A program made the translations under genes and the position numbers. Shown piece by piece: positions 35,827-45,633 of a stretch of 64,000 nt of DNA (position 1 is the first letter of the stretch; every line of letters begins with the position of its first letter). The notes beneath the pieces are model-generated. The model worked only from the letters and a program-made list of their open reading frames with translations, had not been told where the DNA came from and did not search any database. The stretch is from Flavobacterium sp. LC2016-01 (lineage in GTDB: Bacteria; Bacteroidota; Bacteroidia; Flavobacteriales; Flavobacteriaceae), in the NCBI RefSeq assembly GCF_009711135.1, contig NZ_WMIC01000001.1, positions 744,001 to 808,000 on the forward strand. The letters are read 5' to 3'.

Positions 35827-37236
35827 ATGGAATCAACAAGAAAAGAGCATGATTTTTTAGGAGAATTAGAAATTCCGAATCATTTATACTACGGAATTCA
35901 GACTTTTAGAGCGGTAGAAAACTTCAATATTACCGGAATTCCAATTTCAAAAGAACCTTTGTTCATAAAAGCTTTAGGTTATGTGAAAAAAGCGGCAGCT
36001 TTAGCCAATAAAGATTGTAATGCAATCGATTCAAAAATTGCAGAAGCAATATGTTATGGAAGCGATCAAGTGATTTCGGGCAAATTTGATAAGGAATTTG
36101 TCAGCGATTTGATTCAGGGCGGTGCAGGAACTTCTGTAAACATGAATGCCAATGAAGTAATTGCAAACATCGGATTGGAATATCTTGGTCATAAAAAAGG
36201 CGAATACAATTTTCTTCATCCAAACAATCATGTAAACTGTTCGCAGTCAACAAACGATGCTTATCCATCAGCATTCAGAATTGCTTTGTATTTAAAAATG
36301 GAAAGCTTTATTAAAACTTTAGCAGGTTTAGAAGTCGCTTTCGCCAAAAAAGGCGAGGAGTTTAAAGAAGTTCTAAAAATGGGAAGAACGCAGCTTCAAG
36401 ATGCTGTTCCAATGACTTTAGGACAAGAATTTAAAGCTTATGCCACAACAATTGGTGAAGATATTCAGCGCTTAAAAAATGCTCAGGAATTACTGTTGGA
36501 AATTAATATGGGTGCAACAGCCATTGGAACAAAAGTAAATGCTCCTGAAGGTTATCCTGAAATTTGTGTGGCGTATTTGGCGAAAGAAGTTGGGATTCCT
36601 TTAACCCTTTCACCAGATTTAATTGAAGCAACAGTTGATACGGGCGCTTATGTGCAGATAATGGGGACTTTAAAGCGTTCGGCAGTTAAGATTTCGAAGA
36701 TTTGCAATGACTTGCGTTTATTGAGTTCTGGGCCAAGAACAGGTTTAAACGAAATTAATCTTCCGGCGCGCCAGCCAGGTTCATCAATTATGCCGGGGAA
36801 AGTAAATCCTGTAATTCCAGAAGTTGTAAATCAGACTTGCTTTTATGTAATTGGTCAGGATTTGACTGTTACTATGGCGGCAGAAGCGGGACAATTACAG
36901 CTGAATGTAATGGAACCAGTTATTGCTTTTGCCATGTTTACTTCGTTGGATTATCTTTCAAATGCCATTCAAACTTTAATTGATAAATGTATTAACGGAA
37001 TCACAGCGAATGTGGATCATTGTTATAATATGGTGATGAACAGCATCGGAATTGTAACGCAGTTAAACCCAATTATTGGTTACGAAGAAAGTGCAAGTAT
37101 TGCAGGAGAAGCTTTAAAAACAAATAAAAGCGTGCATCAAATTGCTGTTTTAGAAAGAAAGCTGATTACTCAAGAAAAATGGGATGAAATCTATTCATTA
37201 GAAAATTTGATCCATCCAAAATTTATCACAAAATAG
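35827..37236 (+). CDS. aspA: Aspartate ammonia-lyase
   Basis: Reversible deamination of aspartate to fumarate and ammonia. Fumarase/aspartase superfamily: GSSIMPGKVNPVIPEVVNQ near residue 317 is the signature loop. The N-terminal EHDFLGELEIPNHLYYGIQT and the NVNEVIAN-like stretch (NMNANEVIANIGLE) favour aspartase over fumarase. 469 residues. Terminator follows. Confidence 0.92.
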   Translation: MESTRKEHDFLGELEIPNHLYYGIQTFRAVENFNITGIPISKEPLFIKALGYVKKAAALANKDCNAIDSKIAEAICYGSDQVISGKFDKEFVSDLIQGGAGTSVNMNANEVIANIGLEYLGHKKGEYNFLHPNNHVNCSQSTNDAYPSAFRIALYLKMESFIKTLAGLEVAFAKKGEEFKEVLKMGRTQLQDAVPMTLGQEFKAYATTIGEDIQRLKNAQELLLEINMGATAIGTKVNAPEGYPEICVAYLAKEVGIPLTLSPDLIEATVDTGAYVQIMGTLKRSAVKISKICNDLRLLSSGPRTGLNEINLPARQPGSSIMPGKVNPVIPEVVNQTCFYVIGQDLTVTMAAEAGQLQLNVMEPVIAFAMFTSLDYLSNAIQTLIDKCINGITANVDHCYNMVMNSIGIVTQLNPIIGYEESASIAGEALKTNKSVHQIAVLERKLITQEKWDEIYSLENLIHPKFITK

Positions 37237-37261
37237 ATTTCATATAAAAAATATAATAGCA

Positions 37262-37292
37262 AGCCGTCATTTATTTGACGGTTTTTTTTATT
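37262..37292 (+). terminator. Terminator after aspA
   Basis: CCGTCA and TGACGG arms around TTTATT, followed by eight T. Confidence 0.85.
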
Positions 37293-37385
37293 TCAATTTT
37301 ATTGAAGTTTAAGTCTAAAATGTTGAAAATAAGCTATATATTTACATATGAATTGATTATTGTTTCAAAAAATTAAAACTTTCAC

Positions 37386-38657
37386 ATGGTAAAATTTTTA
37401 AAAAATAATTATTTTCAGAATAAATTTAAAATCTTATGGTTGCTCTTTTTTATTCAATATAATTTGAATGCTCAAACCGAGATTGACAGTTCTAAAATTT
37501 GCCCGCCCAGAACAATATTAGAAATCTTCAAAAAAAAGGATTCGATTTATGTCGTAAAACCCATAAAAAACAGTTTTTTCTTAATTATTCCGGCAATAGG
37601 TTCTCAGCCGGCTACAGGTTTTTTTTATGGCGCCGTTGCACAGTATACTTTTAAAGGAAAAGAAAAAGCAGATAAATATTCAATAGCCAATGTTGGAATA
37701 ACATACACTACAAAAAAACAGTGGCTTGTCAATATAAAGAACAACATTCTGCTAAAAAATAACAAGATATTCTTAAGCGGTGATTATCGTTTGTATATAT
37801 TTTCGCAGCCCAATTATGGTTTAGGAACAAATATTATTCCGCCTCGGCGCGATCAGGAGCCAGGTTTCAGCATTGATTCTATCGCTGAACCGATGGATTA
37901 CAATTACTTTAAATTTCATCAGTCGGTTTCCTTTCAAATTCGTCCAAATTTTTATGTTGGCGGCGGTATTAATATCGATTGGTATTCGAGTATTATTGAT
38001 AAAGAACTTGATGTTGCAAATGGAAAACTTACGTATCACTATAATTATAATCAGAAATATGGATTCGATGAGTCCGAATATTTTTTAAACGGCATGAGTC
38101 TTAATCTGGTTTACGATTCGAGAGATAATCAAGTAAATGCAACACATGGATGGTTTGCAAATATCAATTATCGTTTTAATCCGGAAATATTTGACAATCA
38201 AGAAGTAAGTAATGTTTTGTATGCGGAATACCGAAATTTTATTCCCGTTTCACAAAAAGATAAAAGATACATTCTGGCGCTTTGGACTTACGGTCAATTT
38301 GTTACCAAAGGAAAAGTTCCGTATTTAAATTTACCGGCAATTGGCTGGGATCAGCGCAGCCGAAGCGGAGAAGGATATACACAAGGATTATTTAGAGGAA
38401 CAAATTTGGTTTATTTTGCAACAGAATTCAGATTTCCGATTTCCTGTGATCAAATGTTCAGCGGAACCGTTTTTACAAACTTCGTAACAACAAGTAATCC
38501 AGATACCAATACAAAACTTTTTCAATATGTTCAGCCCGCTTTTGGTTTCGGACTTCGAATTTTAATCGACAAAGCAACAAGAACCAATCTTATTGCAGAT
38601 TTAGCTTGGGGAAATAATTCAAAAGGCTTTTACTTAAATGCAGGCGAAACTTTCTAA
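37386..38657 (+). CDS. BamA/TamA-like outer-membrane barrel protein (D15 domain)
   Basis: 423 residues. A signal peptide ends at YNLNAQ (about residue 29). There are no clear POTRA domains; most of the protein is amphipathic beta strands, with the late GYTQGLFRGTNLVYFATEFRFPI stretch resembling the RGF region of Omp85 barrels. It is a surface-antigen D15-type barrel that may transport or insert something at the outer membrane. Unlike BamA it is short and has no operon partner, so a specialised function is likely. Confidence 0.8.
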   Translation: MVKFLKNNYFQNKFKILWLLFFIQYNLNAQTEIDSSKICPPRTILEIFKKKDSIYVVKPIKNSFFLIIPAIGSQPATGFFYGAVAQYTFKGKEKADKYSIANVGITYTTKKQWLVNIKNNILLKNNKIFLSGDYRLYIFSQPNYGLGTNIIPPRRDQEPGFSIDSIAEPMDYNYFKFHQSVSFQIRPNFYVGGGINIDWYSSIIDKELDVANGKLTYHYNYNQKYGFDESEYFLNGMSLNLVYDSRDNQVNATHGWFANINYRFNPEIFDNQEVSNVLYAEYRNFIPVSQKDKRYILALWTYGQFVTKGKVPYLNLPAIGWDQRSRSGEGYTQGLFRGTNLVYFATEFRFPISCDQMFSGTVFTNFVTTSNPDTNTKLFQYVQPAFGFGLRILIDKATRTNLIADLAWGNNSKGFYLNAGETF

Positions 38658-38727
38658 CAATTTCAAGCTGTTATTTTTAAATGCAAAAAGTTATTGTTTA
38701 CAAACGGTTGGGTGTAATTTTTTTTCA

Positions 38728-38860
38728 ACACATAGAAACATAGATTTTAATTCTAAAAAAAGAGTTTGGAGAAAATCTAGATTTTCACACATAGCGCTCT
38801 ATGTTTGTTAATGTAAGTCAAACGCCTTTATGCCGTTTTAAAATCTATGTTTCTATGTGT
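38728..38860. repeat. Intergenic inverted repeat, CACATAGAAACATAG family
   Basis: ACACATAGAAACATAGATTT (about 38728-38747) is the complement of the segment ending at 38860. Inside lies a second small palindrome ACATAGCGCTCTATGT (38784-38799). The 312-base gap 38658-38969 contains no gene I can support. Confidence 0.75.
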
Positions 38861-38943
38861 TTAAATTATTTGCACCTAACGGGATGTTCATAATTAAATC
38901 ATAATTTTTAACTATTCTGATTTACATTTTTAATGTCAATCCC

Positions 38944-38951
38944 TATTTTTG
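38944..38951 (+). promoter_or_regulatory. -7 element of the two-component operon
   Basis: TATTTTTG matches TAnnTTTG, 18 bases before the response-regulator ATG. Confidence 0.55.
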
Positions 38952-38969
38952 TTGTATATCCCTATTTAG

Positions 38970-39644
38970 ATGAAGTTACTAATAGTCGAAGACGAACCAA
39001 ATCTTTTGTCCATTTTACGCAAAGGATTTGCCGAAAACAACAACGAAGTAAGCGTGGCACTCGATGGCAAAACAGCTATGGAAATGATCCACAATTACCA
39101 TTTCGATGTTGTCGTTTTAGATGTAATGCTTCCGGATATTAACGGAATCGAAATTTGCCGAAGACTTCGCGCAAGCAAAAACTTCGTACCAATTTTACTT
39201 TTAACGGCCCTAGGAACTTCAGAAAATATTGTAACAGGATTAAATGCCGGAGCAGATGATTATTTGGTTAAACCTTTTAAATTTGGTGAACTTGATGCGA
39301 GAGTAAATGCTTTAAATCGCAGAGCAAATCAGGATAACGAAAAAATCGATAAAATTATAATTGGCGATTTAGAAATAGACGGTAAAGCCAAAGCTGTAAA
39401 GAGGGCGGGAGAAGCAATTGTTTTGACGGCCAAAGAATTTAAGCTGCTTTATTATTTAGCCAGAAATGCAGGCCGAATTGTTTCCCGTGATCAAATTCTG
39501 GATAATGTCTGGGATATTAATTTTGATATGAACACGAATGTTGTCGATGTTTATATCAATTATTTGAGAAAGAAAATTGATAAACCTTATAAAACCAAAC
39601 TCATTCATACCATGAAAGGGTTAGGTTATGTTATACAGCTATAA
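38970..39644 (+). CDS. OmpR-family response regulator
   Basis: 224 residues. Receiver domain (1-115) with the acidic pair ED at 7-8, the phosphoacceptor Asp51 in VVLDVMLPD, and KPF near 101. A winged-helix DNA-binding domain follows (about 125-222), with the RDQILDNVWDINFDMNTNVVDVYINYLRKK recognition region. The gene is one base ahead of the kinase start, so the two form an operon. It resembles CusR/ArlR-type regulators, but the signal is unknown. Confidence 0.93.
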   Translation: MKLLIVEDEPNLLSILRKGFAENNNEVSVALDGKTAMEMIHNYHFDVVVLDVMLPDINGIEICRRLRASKNFVPILLLTALGTSENIVTGLNAGADDYLVKPFKFGELDARVNALNRRANQDNEKIDKIIIGDLEIDGKAKAVKRAGEAIVLTAKEFKLLYYLARNAGRIVSRDQILDNVWDINFDMNTNVVDVYINYLRKKIDKPYKTKLIHTMKGLGYVIQL

Positions 39645-39645
39645 A

Positions 39646-41049
39646 ATGGATATAAGAAAAAGAATTACGTTCACTTATGTAGCTTTATCGACCTTTAGTA
39701 CGTTGTTGTTATGTATTATTGTTTTTGTTTTATTTAGAGAAAATAACCGTTATCATTTCTTAAAAAGGTTAGAAGATCGTGCGAAAATTGTAGCTTCAAT
39801 TCATTTTCAAAAAGACCCTGAAAAAATAAAATACTACAGCAACCTTAAAAAAAATGGGCTGGAAGAACTTATTGAAGAAGAAGAATATGTTCTTAAAATA
39901 AACAGCGCCAATAGTTTTGATTATAATACAAAACTGAATTTGCCAAATGAATTTTATTCTAATATTTTAAGTACCGGAAAAGATTATTTTGAGGTCAACA
40001 GTAAATATTACTTAGGGCAGGTTTTTACTGAGGACAATCAAAAATATATTGTTATAGTTGGTGCGAGAGATCGAAGAGGAAAAACGACAAGCATTTATAT
40101 TATAAAGATATTGCTTTTTGGCGGCATCGGATTCGTGCTTTTAGCTTTCCTTTTAGGCCGGTTTTTAGCAAAACGAGTTATCGATCCTGTTGCGAGAATT
40201 ACTAAAGAAGTAAACAGAATAAGTGCGTCAAATCTTCATAACAGATTGCCCGATGTTAAAAACTCAGACGAAATCTCAGATCTTACAGCTACATTTAACG
40301 ATATGCTAGACCGACTGGAAACCTCTTTTGAGATTCAGGCCAATTTCATAAATAATGCTTCACACGAATTAAAAACACCGATTACGACTATAATTGCCGA
40401 ATCTGAAATTATGCTTCTAAAGGAACGCCAGGTTTCTGAGTATATTGAATCTTTGCAGAATATTTATGGTCAGGCGTCAAGATTAGGAAATCTAACCGAA
40501 AGTCTGCTGAAATTGACGCAAACGGGTTATGACGGAAAAAAACAGGTTTTGGATATTGCCAGAATTGATGAATTATTGCTGGACGTAAAATCTGATTTAG
40601 ATAAAATTTATCCGGATAATCGCGTGAGCATCAAACTTAATTTTGCACCAAAAGATTCTAATTTGCTTTTAATTCCGTGCAATAAACCGCTTTTAGAATT
40701 GGCAATAAACAATATTATTACCAACGGAGTAAAATATTCAGATAATAATGAGGTATTTGTAACGCTTTCTGCTAATAAAGAATCGATTAAAATCGCCATT
40801 AACGATATTGGAATCGGAATTCCACCTGAAGATATTCCGCATTTATATGAACCTTTCTTTAGAGGAAAAATTGCAACCAAATATATTGGTTATGGTTTAG
40901 GACTTCCTTTGGCTTCAAAAATCATCCGCATGCACGGCGGCGAAATTCAAGTGCAGTCGGAACAAAATAAAGGAACTATTGTTACCCTTATTTTTAATAA
41001 ATCAAATACAAAAATTAGCAACATTAAAAATTCTAATGTTGAATCTTAG
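39646..41049 (+). CDS. Sensor histidine kinase
   Basis: 467 residues from MDIRKRITF; an earlier in-frame ATG at 39628 overlaps the regulator and is less likely. Two membrane helices (about residues 9-31 and 150-175) flank a 115-residue extracytoplasmic sensor. A HAMP domain, the H-box with His240 in NNASHELKTPITT, an N-box (NNIITNGVKYSDN) and G-boxes (GIGIPPEDIPHLYEPFFRG) follow. It would phosphorylate Asp51 of the neighbouring regulator. Confidence 0.93.
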   Translation: MDIRKRITFTYVALSTFSTLLLCIIVFVLFRENNRYHFLKRLEDRAKIVASIHFQKDPEKIKYYSNLKKNGLEELIEEEEYVLKINSANSFDYNTKLNLPNEFYSNILSTGKDYFEVNSKYYLGQVFTEDNQKYIVIVGARDRRGKTTSIYIIKILLFGGIGFVLLAFLLGRFLAKRVIDPVARITKEVNRISASNLHNRLPDVKNSDEISDLTATFNDMLDRLETSFEIQANFINNASHELKTPITTIIAESEIMLLKERQVSEYIESLQNIYGQASRLGNLTESLLKLTQTGYDGKKQVLDIARIDELLLDVKSDLDKIYPDNRVSIKLNFAPKDSNLLLIPCNKPLLELAINNIITNGVKYSDNNEVFVTLSANKESIKIAINDIGIGIPPEDIPHLYEPFFRGKIATKYIGYGLGLPLASKIIRMHGGEIQVQSEQNKGTIVTLIFNKSNTKISNIKNSNVES

Positions 41050-41126
41050 AAAATTCTAATTTTAGATTAAGACCCTTCTAATTTACAGGGAGTTATTTTG
41101 CATGTATAAACTAAACGATTATACAT

Positions 41127-41849
41127 ATGAAAAATATCCTTATACCCACTACTTTAAAAGATGACACAATTTGCGCGGTAAAATCTGCAGTAAATCAAGC
41201 AAAAGATTCGGGCTGTGAAATCATTTTGTTTATGGCCGCCGAAACTCCAGATTCGTTTTCTTCTTCGTTTTATTTGCGCGAAATGAAAACAGGGCTTACA
41301 ATTAGTCAAGAAGAAGTTTTGGAAACTTGCCGATACATTGTAGAACATACGCCAAACTGCAAAATAAAAGTACACAACCAATACGGACTTTCATCTCCAA
41401 TTTTCAAACGCGTTATTGAGCATTTCTCTGTAAAATTAGTTATTCTGACTAATTCATATAAACAGGAAACAAAACGTATTCATCAATATTTAATTCAATT
41501 GGCTGGAAATCAAAAATGTCCGATTCTGCATTTAGGAAATGAAAATTTAAAAGAAGATTTCACAAAAGCACTTTATATCGAAAATGGCAGAGCCAATATG
41601 CATGTTAAAGATGTACAGCAATTTTTGAATGAAAATTTCTCCTATGAAATTGTAAGTCTGACTTCTAAAATTGATGATGATTACGACAATCTAGCTCCTT
41701 ACTTATCTGAAGCGATTTCTAAATATGACATTGATTTGGTAGTAGAAACGCGAAAAGGCGAGAAAATCAAATTTAAAAAAAATAAAAAAGAAAGTATCAA
41801 TGAAAAACTAGGACTTCCTGTTCTTTCATTGTATGAAGAGTTGGCTTAA
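41127..41849 (+). CDS. Universal-stress-protein-like protein
   Basis: 240 residues. The first half has the Rossmann-like USP layout MKNILIPTTLKDDTICAVKSA. The nucleotide loop G-2x-G-9x-G(S/T) is not obvious, so ATP binding is uncertain. The second half looks like a degenerate second USP module. It lies 77 bases after the kinase, with a bestrophin 45 bases later, and these four genes probably form one stress-responsive transcript. Confidence 0.65.
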   Translation: MKNILIPTTLKDDTICAVKSAVNQAKDSGCEIILFMAAETPDSFSSSFYLREMKTGLTISQEEVLETCRYIVEHTPNCKIKVHNQYGLSSPIFKRVIEHFSVKLVILTNSYKQETKRIHQYLIQLAGNQKCPILHLGNENLKEDFTKALYIENGRANMHVKDVQQFLNENFSYEIVSLTSKIDDDYDNLAPYLSEAISKYDIDLVVETRKGEKIKFKKNKKESINEKLGLPVLSLYEELA

Positions 41850-41894
41850 AAGAGCCGCTCAAAACTAAAAAATAATTTAATTAAAACCGAAGAT

Positions 41895-42842
41895 ATGTTA
41901 TTAAAGAAAAGAATACCAATGAAGTACGTTCTCGGGAAAATTAAAGTAGAAATTGTACTTGTATTAGCGTACACGATTTTATTTGAGATTTTTCATTACT
42001 ATTTTATCAATTTGCCTGTAGATATTCCAATTGCAATTCCAACAATGATTGGAACAATTATATCATTATTGCTTGCTTTTAAGTCAAATCAGGCGTACGA
42101 CAGATGGTGGGAAGCTCGAATTGTTTGGGGCGCTATTGTGAACGATTCCAGAACATTAATTCGTCAAGTTTTGACATTTTATAAAGATCCTGATTTTTCT
42201 GTTGAAGCAAGCGAATTCAAAGAAAATTTCGCAAAAAGACAAATTGCGTGGTGTTATAGTTTAGGGCAGGCGCTTAGAAATAAAGATGCTATAAAACCGC
42301 TCGAAGGTTTGATGAGTGATGAAGAAATTAAATACATTAAAAATCATCAAAACATTCCAAATGCGATTTTGATGCTGCACGGACGAGATTTAAGAAACGC
42401 TAAAAATGACAAGCGATTCAACAAGTATCAGCAGGTAGAAATAGACAATACATTGTCAAGATTATGTGACGGAATGGGTAAATGCGAAAGAATTAAAAAT
42501 ACCATTTTCCCAACGACTTACAGCATGTATATCAGATTGACGCTGTGTTTGTTTATTCTTTTATTGCCGTTTGGACTGACAAGTGTGTTAAGCTGGTTTG
42601 CAATTCCATTGATTACAGCAATCGGTGCCGCTTTCTTTTTGATTGAAAGAATGGCAATTCATTTGCAGGATCCGTTTGAAAACAGACCTACAGATACGCC
42701 AGTTACTGCAATTGCAAATACGATTGAAAAAAATATTAAGCAAATGCTGAACGAGTACCAAAGCGAATTTGATATTCTGAAAGAATTTGATTTAAACGAA
42801 GTACCAAAAAAGGCAGACAAAGATGCCTATTATGTTTTATAA
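41895..42842 (+). CDS. Bestrophin-family anion channel
   Basis: 315 residues. SNQAYDRWWEARIVWGAIVNDSRTLIRQ (about residues 62-89) is the signature of bacterial bestrophins (the former UPF0187/RFP-TM family), followed by further hydrophobic spans and the late LQDPFENRPTDTPV segment, also typical. Pentameric chloride or cation channel in the inner membrane. ATG at 41931 is an alternative start. A terminator hairpin follows at 42872-42905. Confidence 0.9.
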   Translation: MLLKKRIPMKYVLGKIKVEIVLVLAYTILFEIFHYYFINLPVDIPIAIPTMIGTIISLLLAFKSNQAYDRWWEARIVWGAIVNDSRTLIRQVLTFYKDPDFSVEASEFKENFAKRQIAWCYSLGQALRNKDAIKPLEGLMSDEEIKYIKNHQNIPNAILMLHGRDLRNAKNDKRFNKYQQVEIDNTLSRLCDGMGKCERIKNTIFPTTYSMYIRLTLCLFILLLPFGLTSVLSWFAIPLITAIGAAFFLIERMAIHLQDPFENRPTDTPVTAIANTIEKNIKQMLNEYQSEFDILKEFDLNEVPKKADKDAYYVL

Positions 42843-42871
42843 AAGTAATTGACTTGGTTTCTCAATTTGTT

Positions 42872-42912
42872 CCAGGCAGCGTTTTAATTAGTGGCGCTGT
42901 CTGGTTTTTTAT
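42872..42912 (+). terminator. Terminator after bestrophin
   Basis: CCAGGCAGCG and CGCTGTCTGG arms with T run. It also lies between convergent genes. Confidence 0.8.
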
Positions 42913-42913
42913 T

Positions 42914-44341
42914 TTAAAGTGAATATTTTTTGAGCAAATTTCCTAGCGTTTGTATTGATTGGCGCAATTCATTTGTCCAAGGAAGACCAAAACTCAAACG
43001 CATACAATTTGAAAATTGATCCTGAAAAGAGAAAATTCTTCCCGGCGCAATGCTGATATTGTGTTTCATAGCCAAATGATAAAAAGCCGCAGTATCAATT
43101 TTTTTATCCAATTCAACCCAAAGAAAAAAACCGCCTTGAGGCTGACTCACCTTTGTTCCAGCCGGAAAAGATTCCAAAACAGTATTGATATAATTATTAC
43201 AATTCTGATTTAAGATCTGACGAATTTTTCGGAGATGATTTTCATATCGGCCATTTTTCAAGAAATCACCAACCACTTCATGCGTAATTGTCGTTGCCGA
43301 AATGGTGTGATACAATTTAGTACGTAGAATTTCTTTTTTAAATTTTCCGGGAGAAACCCAACCCACGCGATAACCAGGCGCCAATGATTTCGAAACCGAA
43401 CTGCAGCAAAGTACAATACCGCTTTCGTCATAGGTTTTGCAGTTAGTTGGCCGGCTTGTGCCAAAATACAAATCGCCATGAATATCATCTTCAATTAATG
43501 GAACATTATAAAAATCCATTAAGCGTACAATTTCTTTTTTATGTTCGGCCGGCATCATACTTCCAGATGGATTGCTGAAATTGCTCATTAAAACACAAGC
43601 TTTTACTTTATTGGTTTTAAGTGTTTTTTTAACCGCTTCTAATTCGATTCCCGTAGTCATATTTGTGGGAAGTTCCATAACATACAAACCTAAAGATCTT
43701 GCCAGCTGTAGAATACCAAAATAAATGGGACTTTCGGTAATAATGGTATCTCCCGGTTTTGTCAAAGTCAGCAAACAATCAGAAATCGCAGAAATACAGC
43801 CGGGCGTCGTGATAATATCTTCTTCTGTTAATGAACCGCCCCACGTAAAAGACCAGCGCGCAATTTCTTTACGCAGGTTGCTGTTACCCTGAATTTCCTC
43901 ATAACTTGTACCGCTATTGGGCAATTGACGCATCGCCTGCACCATTCCTTTATTCAATTTGGCAATAGGAAGAAGTTCATTCGAAGGAAAACCAAGTGAA
44001 AGCATTGTAACATCTTTTACTCTCATATCGCCATAAACCAAATCAACTAAATCTTCACGGTCAATATTTTCAACTTTTAAAATAGGAGTACTTGCCGAAG
44101 GTTCTGCAATCACTCTTGCCGAAATATTACTCACATAATAACCCGACTGCGGACGTGATTCGATAAGTGATCTGCTCTCCACTTCATAATATGCTTTGCT
44201 CACGGTACTCATGCTGTAGCCCGTTTCGGCACAGACTTCTCTTATGGATGGCAATTTATCACCAACATTTAAAAGACCAGATTTTATCTGCTTTTCAATA
44301 ACATCTGCAAACTGTAAATACAAGTAATTGGAACTTTTCAT
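42914..44341 (-). CDS. MocR/PdxR-type transcriptional regulator (GntR HTH plus aminotransferase domain)
   Basis: 475 residues. An N-terminal GntR winged helix (residues 1-75, SIREVCAETGYSMSTVSKAYYEVESRSLIESRPQSGYYV) is joined to a class I/II aminotransferase fold. The PLP lysine is in CCSSVSKSLAPGYRVGWV. MocR proteins use PLP-bound amino compounds as signals. It is divergent from an EamA transporter with a 96-base gap containing ACTGTATCTGTA. MocR proteins commonly control the divergent gene, so it may regulate the transporter. Confidence 0.93.
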   Translation of the reverse strand: MKSSNYLYLQFADVIEKQIKSGLLNVGDKLPSIREVCAETGYSMSTVSKAYYEVESRSLIESRPQSGYYVSNISARVIAEPSASTPILKVENIDREDLVDLVYGDMRVKDVTMLSLGFPSNELLPIAKLNKGMVQAMRQLPNSGTSYEEIQGNSNLRKEIARWSFTWGGSLTEEDIITTPGCISAISDCLLTLTKPGDTIITESPIYFGILQLARSLGLYVMELPTNMTTGIELEAVKKTLKTNKVKACVLMSNFSNPSGSMMPAEHKKEIVRLMDFYNVPLIEDDIHGDLYFGTSRPTNCKTYDESGIVLCCSSVSKSLAPGYRVGWVSPGKFKKEILRTKLYHTISATTITHEVVGDFLKNGRYENHLRKIRQILNQNCNNYINTVLESFPAGTKVSQPQGGFFLWVELDKKIDTAAFYHLAMKHNISIAPGRIFSFQDQFSNCMRLSFGLPWTNELRQSIQTLGNLLKKYSL

Positions 44342-44372
44342 AAAATAAACTGTTATGCTGCAATTTACAAAA

Positions 44373-44384
44373 ACTGTATCTGTA
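44373..44384. promoter_or_regulatory. Direct-repeat candidate MocR box
   Basis: ACTGTATCTGTA contains two CTGTA repeats in the shared promoter region of the MocR and EamA genes, with further CTGTT and GCTGTT copies nearby (44350, 44387). MocR proteins are known to bind direct repeats. Confidence 0.4.
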
Positions 44385-44437
44385 TTGCTGTTTTATTTTT
44401 AAGAAATTTGTCTCAGTTAAAAGAAGAGATCAAAATC

Positions 44438-45355
44438 ATGAAGACTACAAAATATTACACCGCCGCCATCGCCGCTTATACTGTATGGGGATTTTTCAGT
44501 TTGGTTTTAAGGCCAATTCATGATTATCAATCTATCGATATATTATTTTTTAGAGTTTTCAGCTGCAGCATTTTGATGCTTCTGATTGCTTTTCTTTTTA
44601 GAAGAAGTAAAATCAAAGAAACTGTGGGGGTTTTCAAAACATTGTCTTCTTCTGAAAAGAAAAAAGCAATTCTGCTGAACATTGGCGGAAGCTTCTTTTT
44701 AATGGCAAACTGGTTTACTTTTATTTATGTAATGAATCACGTGAGTGTTAAAGCAACTTCTCTCGCATACTTGGTTTGCCCAATTTTAACCACTTTACTT
44801 GCCTATTTTTTATTGAAAGAAAAACTGGCTAGAACACAATGGCTTGCAGTTGGTTTAAGTATTCTGGGATGTCTGCTGTTGTCTTATGCCGATATTATGG
44901 ATATGTTTTTCAGCATCATCATCGGACTTACATATGCTTCTTATTTGGTGAGCCAGCGAATCAATAAAGGGTTTGATAAATTTATCGTGCTTACGTTTCA
45001 TATTACTTTGGCAGCATTGGTTTTATTGCCTTTTTATCCTGCTTACAGCGGACCGGTGCCAACAGAATTTAAATTTTATTTCTTCATTGAAACCATTGCA
45101 ATTGCATTTACTATAATTCCATTGTTTCTGAATTTATATGCGCTTTCAGGGCTTCCTTCATCAACTGTTGGAATGCTTTTAAATATAAATCCTATGATTG
45201 CTTTTATGCTCGCTGCTTTTGTTTTTAACGAACAAATAAGCACTTTGCAGATTGCAGCTTACAGCATCATTTTTATAGCGGTGTTAGTTTTTAATTCACA
45301 TCATATTTTTGCAATAAAACAAAAATATATCCTGTCATCTAAAGATTCTCAATAA
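44438..45355 (+). CDS. EamA/RarD-family transporter
   Basis: 305 residues with ten predicted membrane helices arranged as two EamA repeats. The start MKTTKYYTAAIAAYTVWGFFSLVLRPIHDY fits a RarD-like protein. An in-frame ATG at 44408 would add ten polar residues and lies closer to the regulator region; I prefer 44438. Drug/metabolite transporter superfamily; an amino compound exporter is suggested by the MocR neighbour, but not shown. Confidence 0.88.
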   Translation: MKTTKYYTAAIAAYTVWGFFSLVLRPIHDYQSIDILFFRVFSCSILMLLIAFLFRRSKIKETVGVFKTLSSSEKKKAILLNIGGSFFLMANWFTFIYVMNHVSVKATSLAYLVCPILTTLLAYFLLKEKLARTQWLAVGLSILGCLLLSYADIMDMFFSIIIGLTYASYLVSQRINKGFDKFIVLTFHITLAALVLLPFYPAYSGPVPTEFKFYFFIETIAIAFTIIPLFLNLYALSGLPSSTVGMLLNINPMIAFMLAAFVFNEQISTLQIAAYSIIFIAVLVFNSHHIFAIKQKYILSSKDSQ

Positions 45356-45416
45356 GTTGATTTTACATTTTTTATTGGTTTAGAAAGTAAAATTACGAGA
45401 ATCTTAACAGGGTTTT

Positions 45417-45450
45417 AAAACAGGAATGATTATTTTTCGTTCCTGTTTTT
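45417..45450 (+). terminator. Terminator after the EamA gene
   Basis: AAACAGGAA and TTCCTGTTT arms with seven T. Confidence 0.8.
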
Positions 45451-45472
45451 TTATGCAGTAAATTGAATATAG

Positions 45473-45606
45473 GCCACAGATTACACAGATTAAAAGGATT
45501 AATTGTTTTATGCAAAAAAAGAACAGCTACGAATTCACGAATTATTTTGATTTGCTTTTTAAATAATTCATGAAAAAAAATCTTTTTAATCTGTGTAATC
45601 TGTGGC
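45473..45606. repeat. Inverted repeat, CCACAGATTACACAGATT family
   Basis: GCCACAGATTACACAGATTA at 45473-45492 is the complement of the segment ending at 45606. The middle carries CTACGAATTCACGAATT (45530-45546). Same vocabulary as 29024 and 11175. Confidence 0.8.
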
Positions 45607-45633
45607 AAAAAAATAAAACCGAATCTCTATTAT

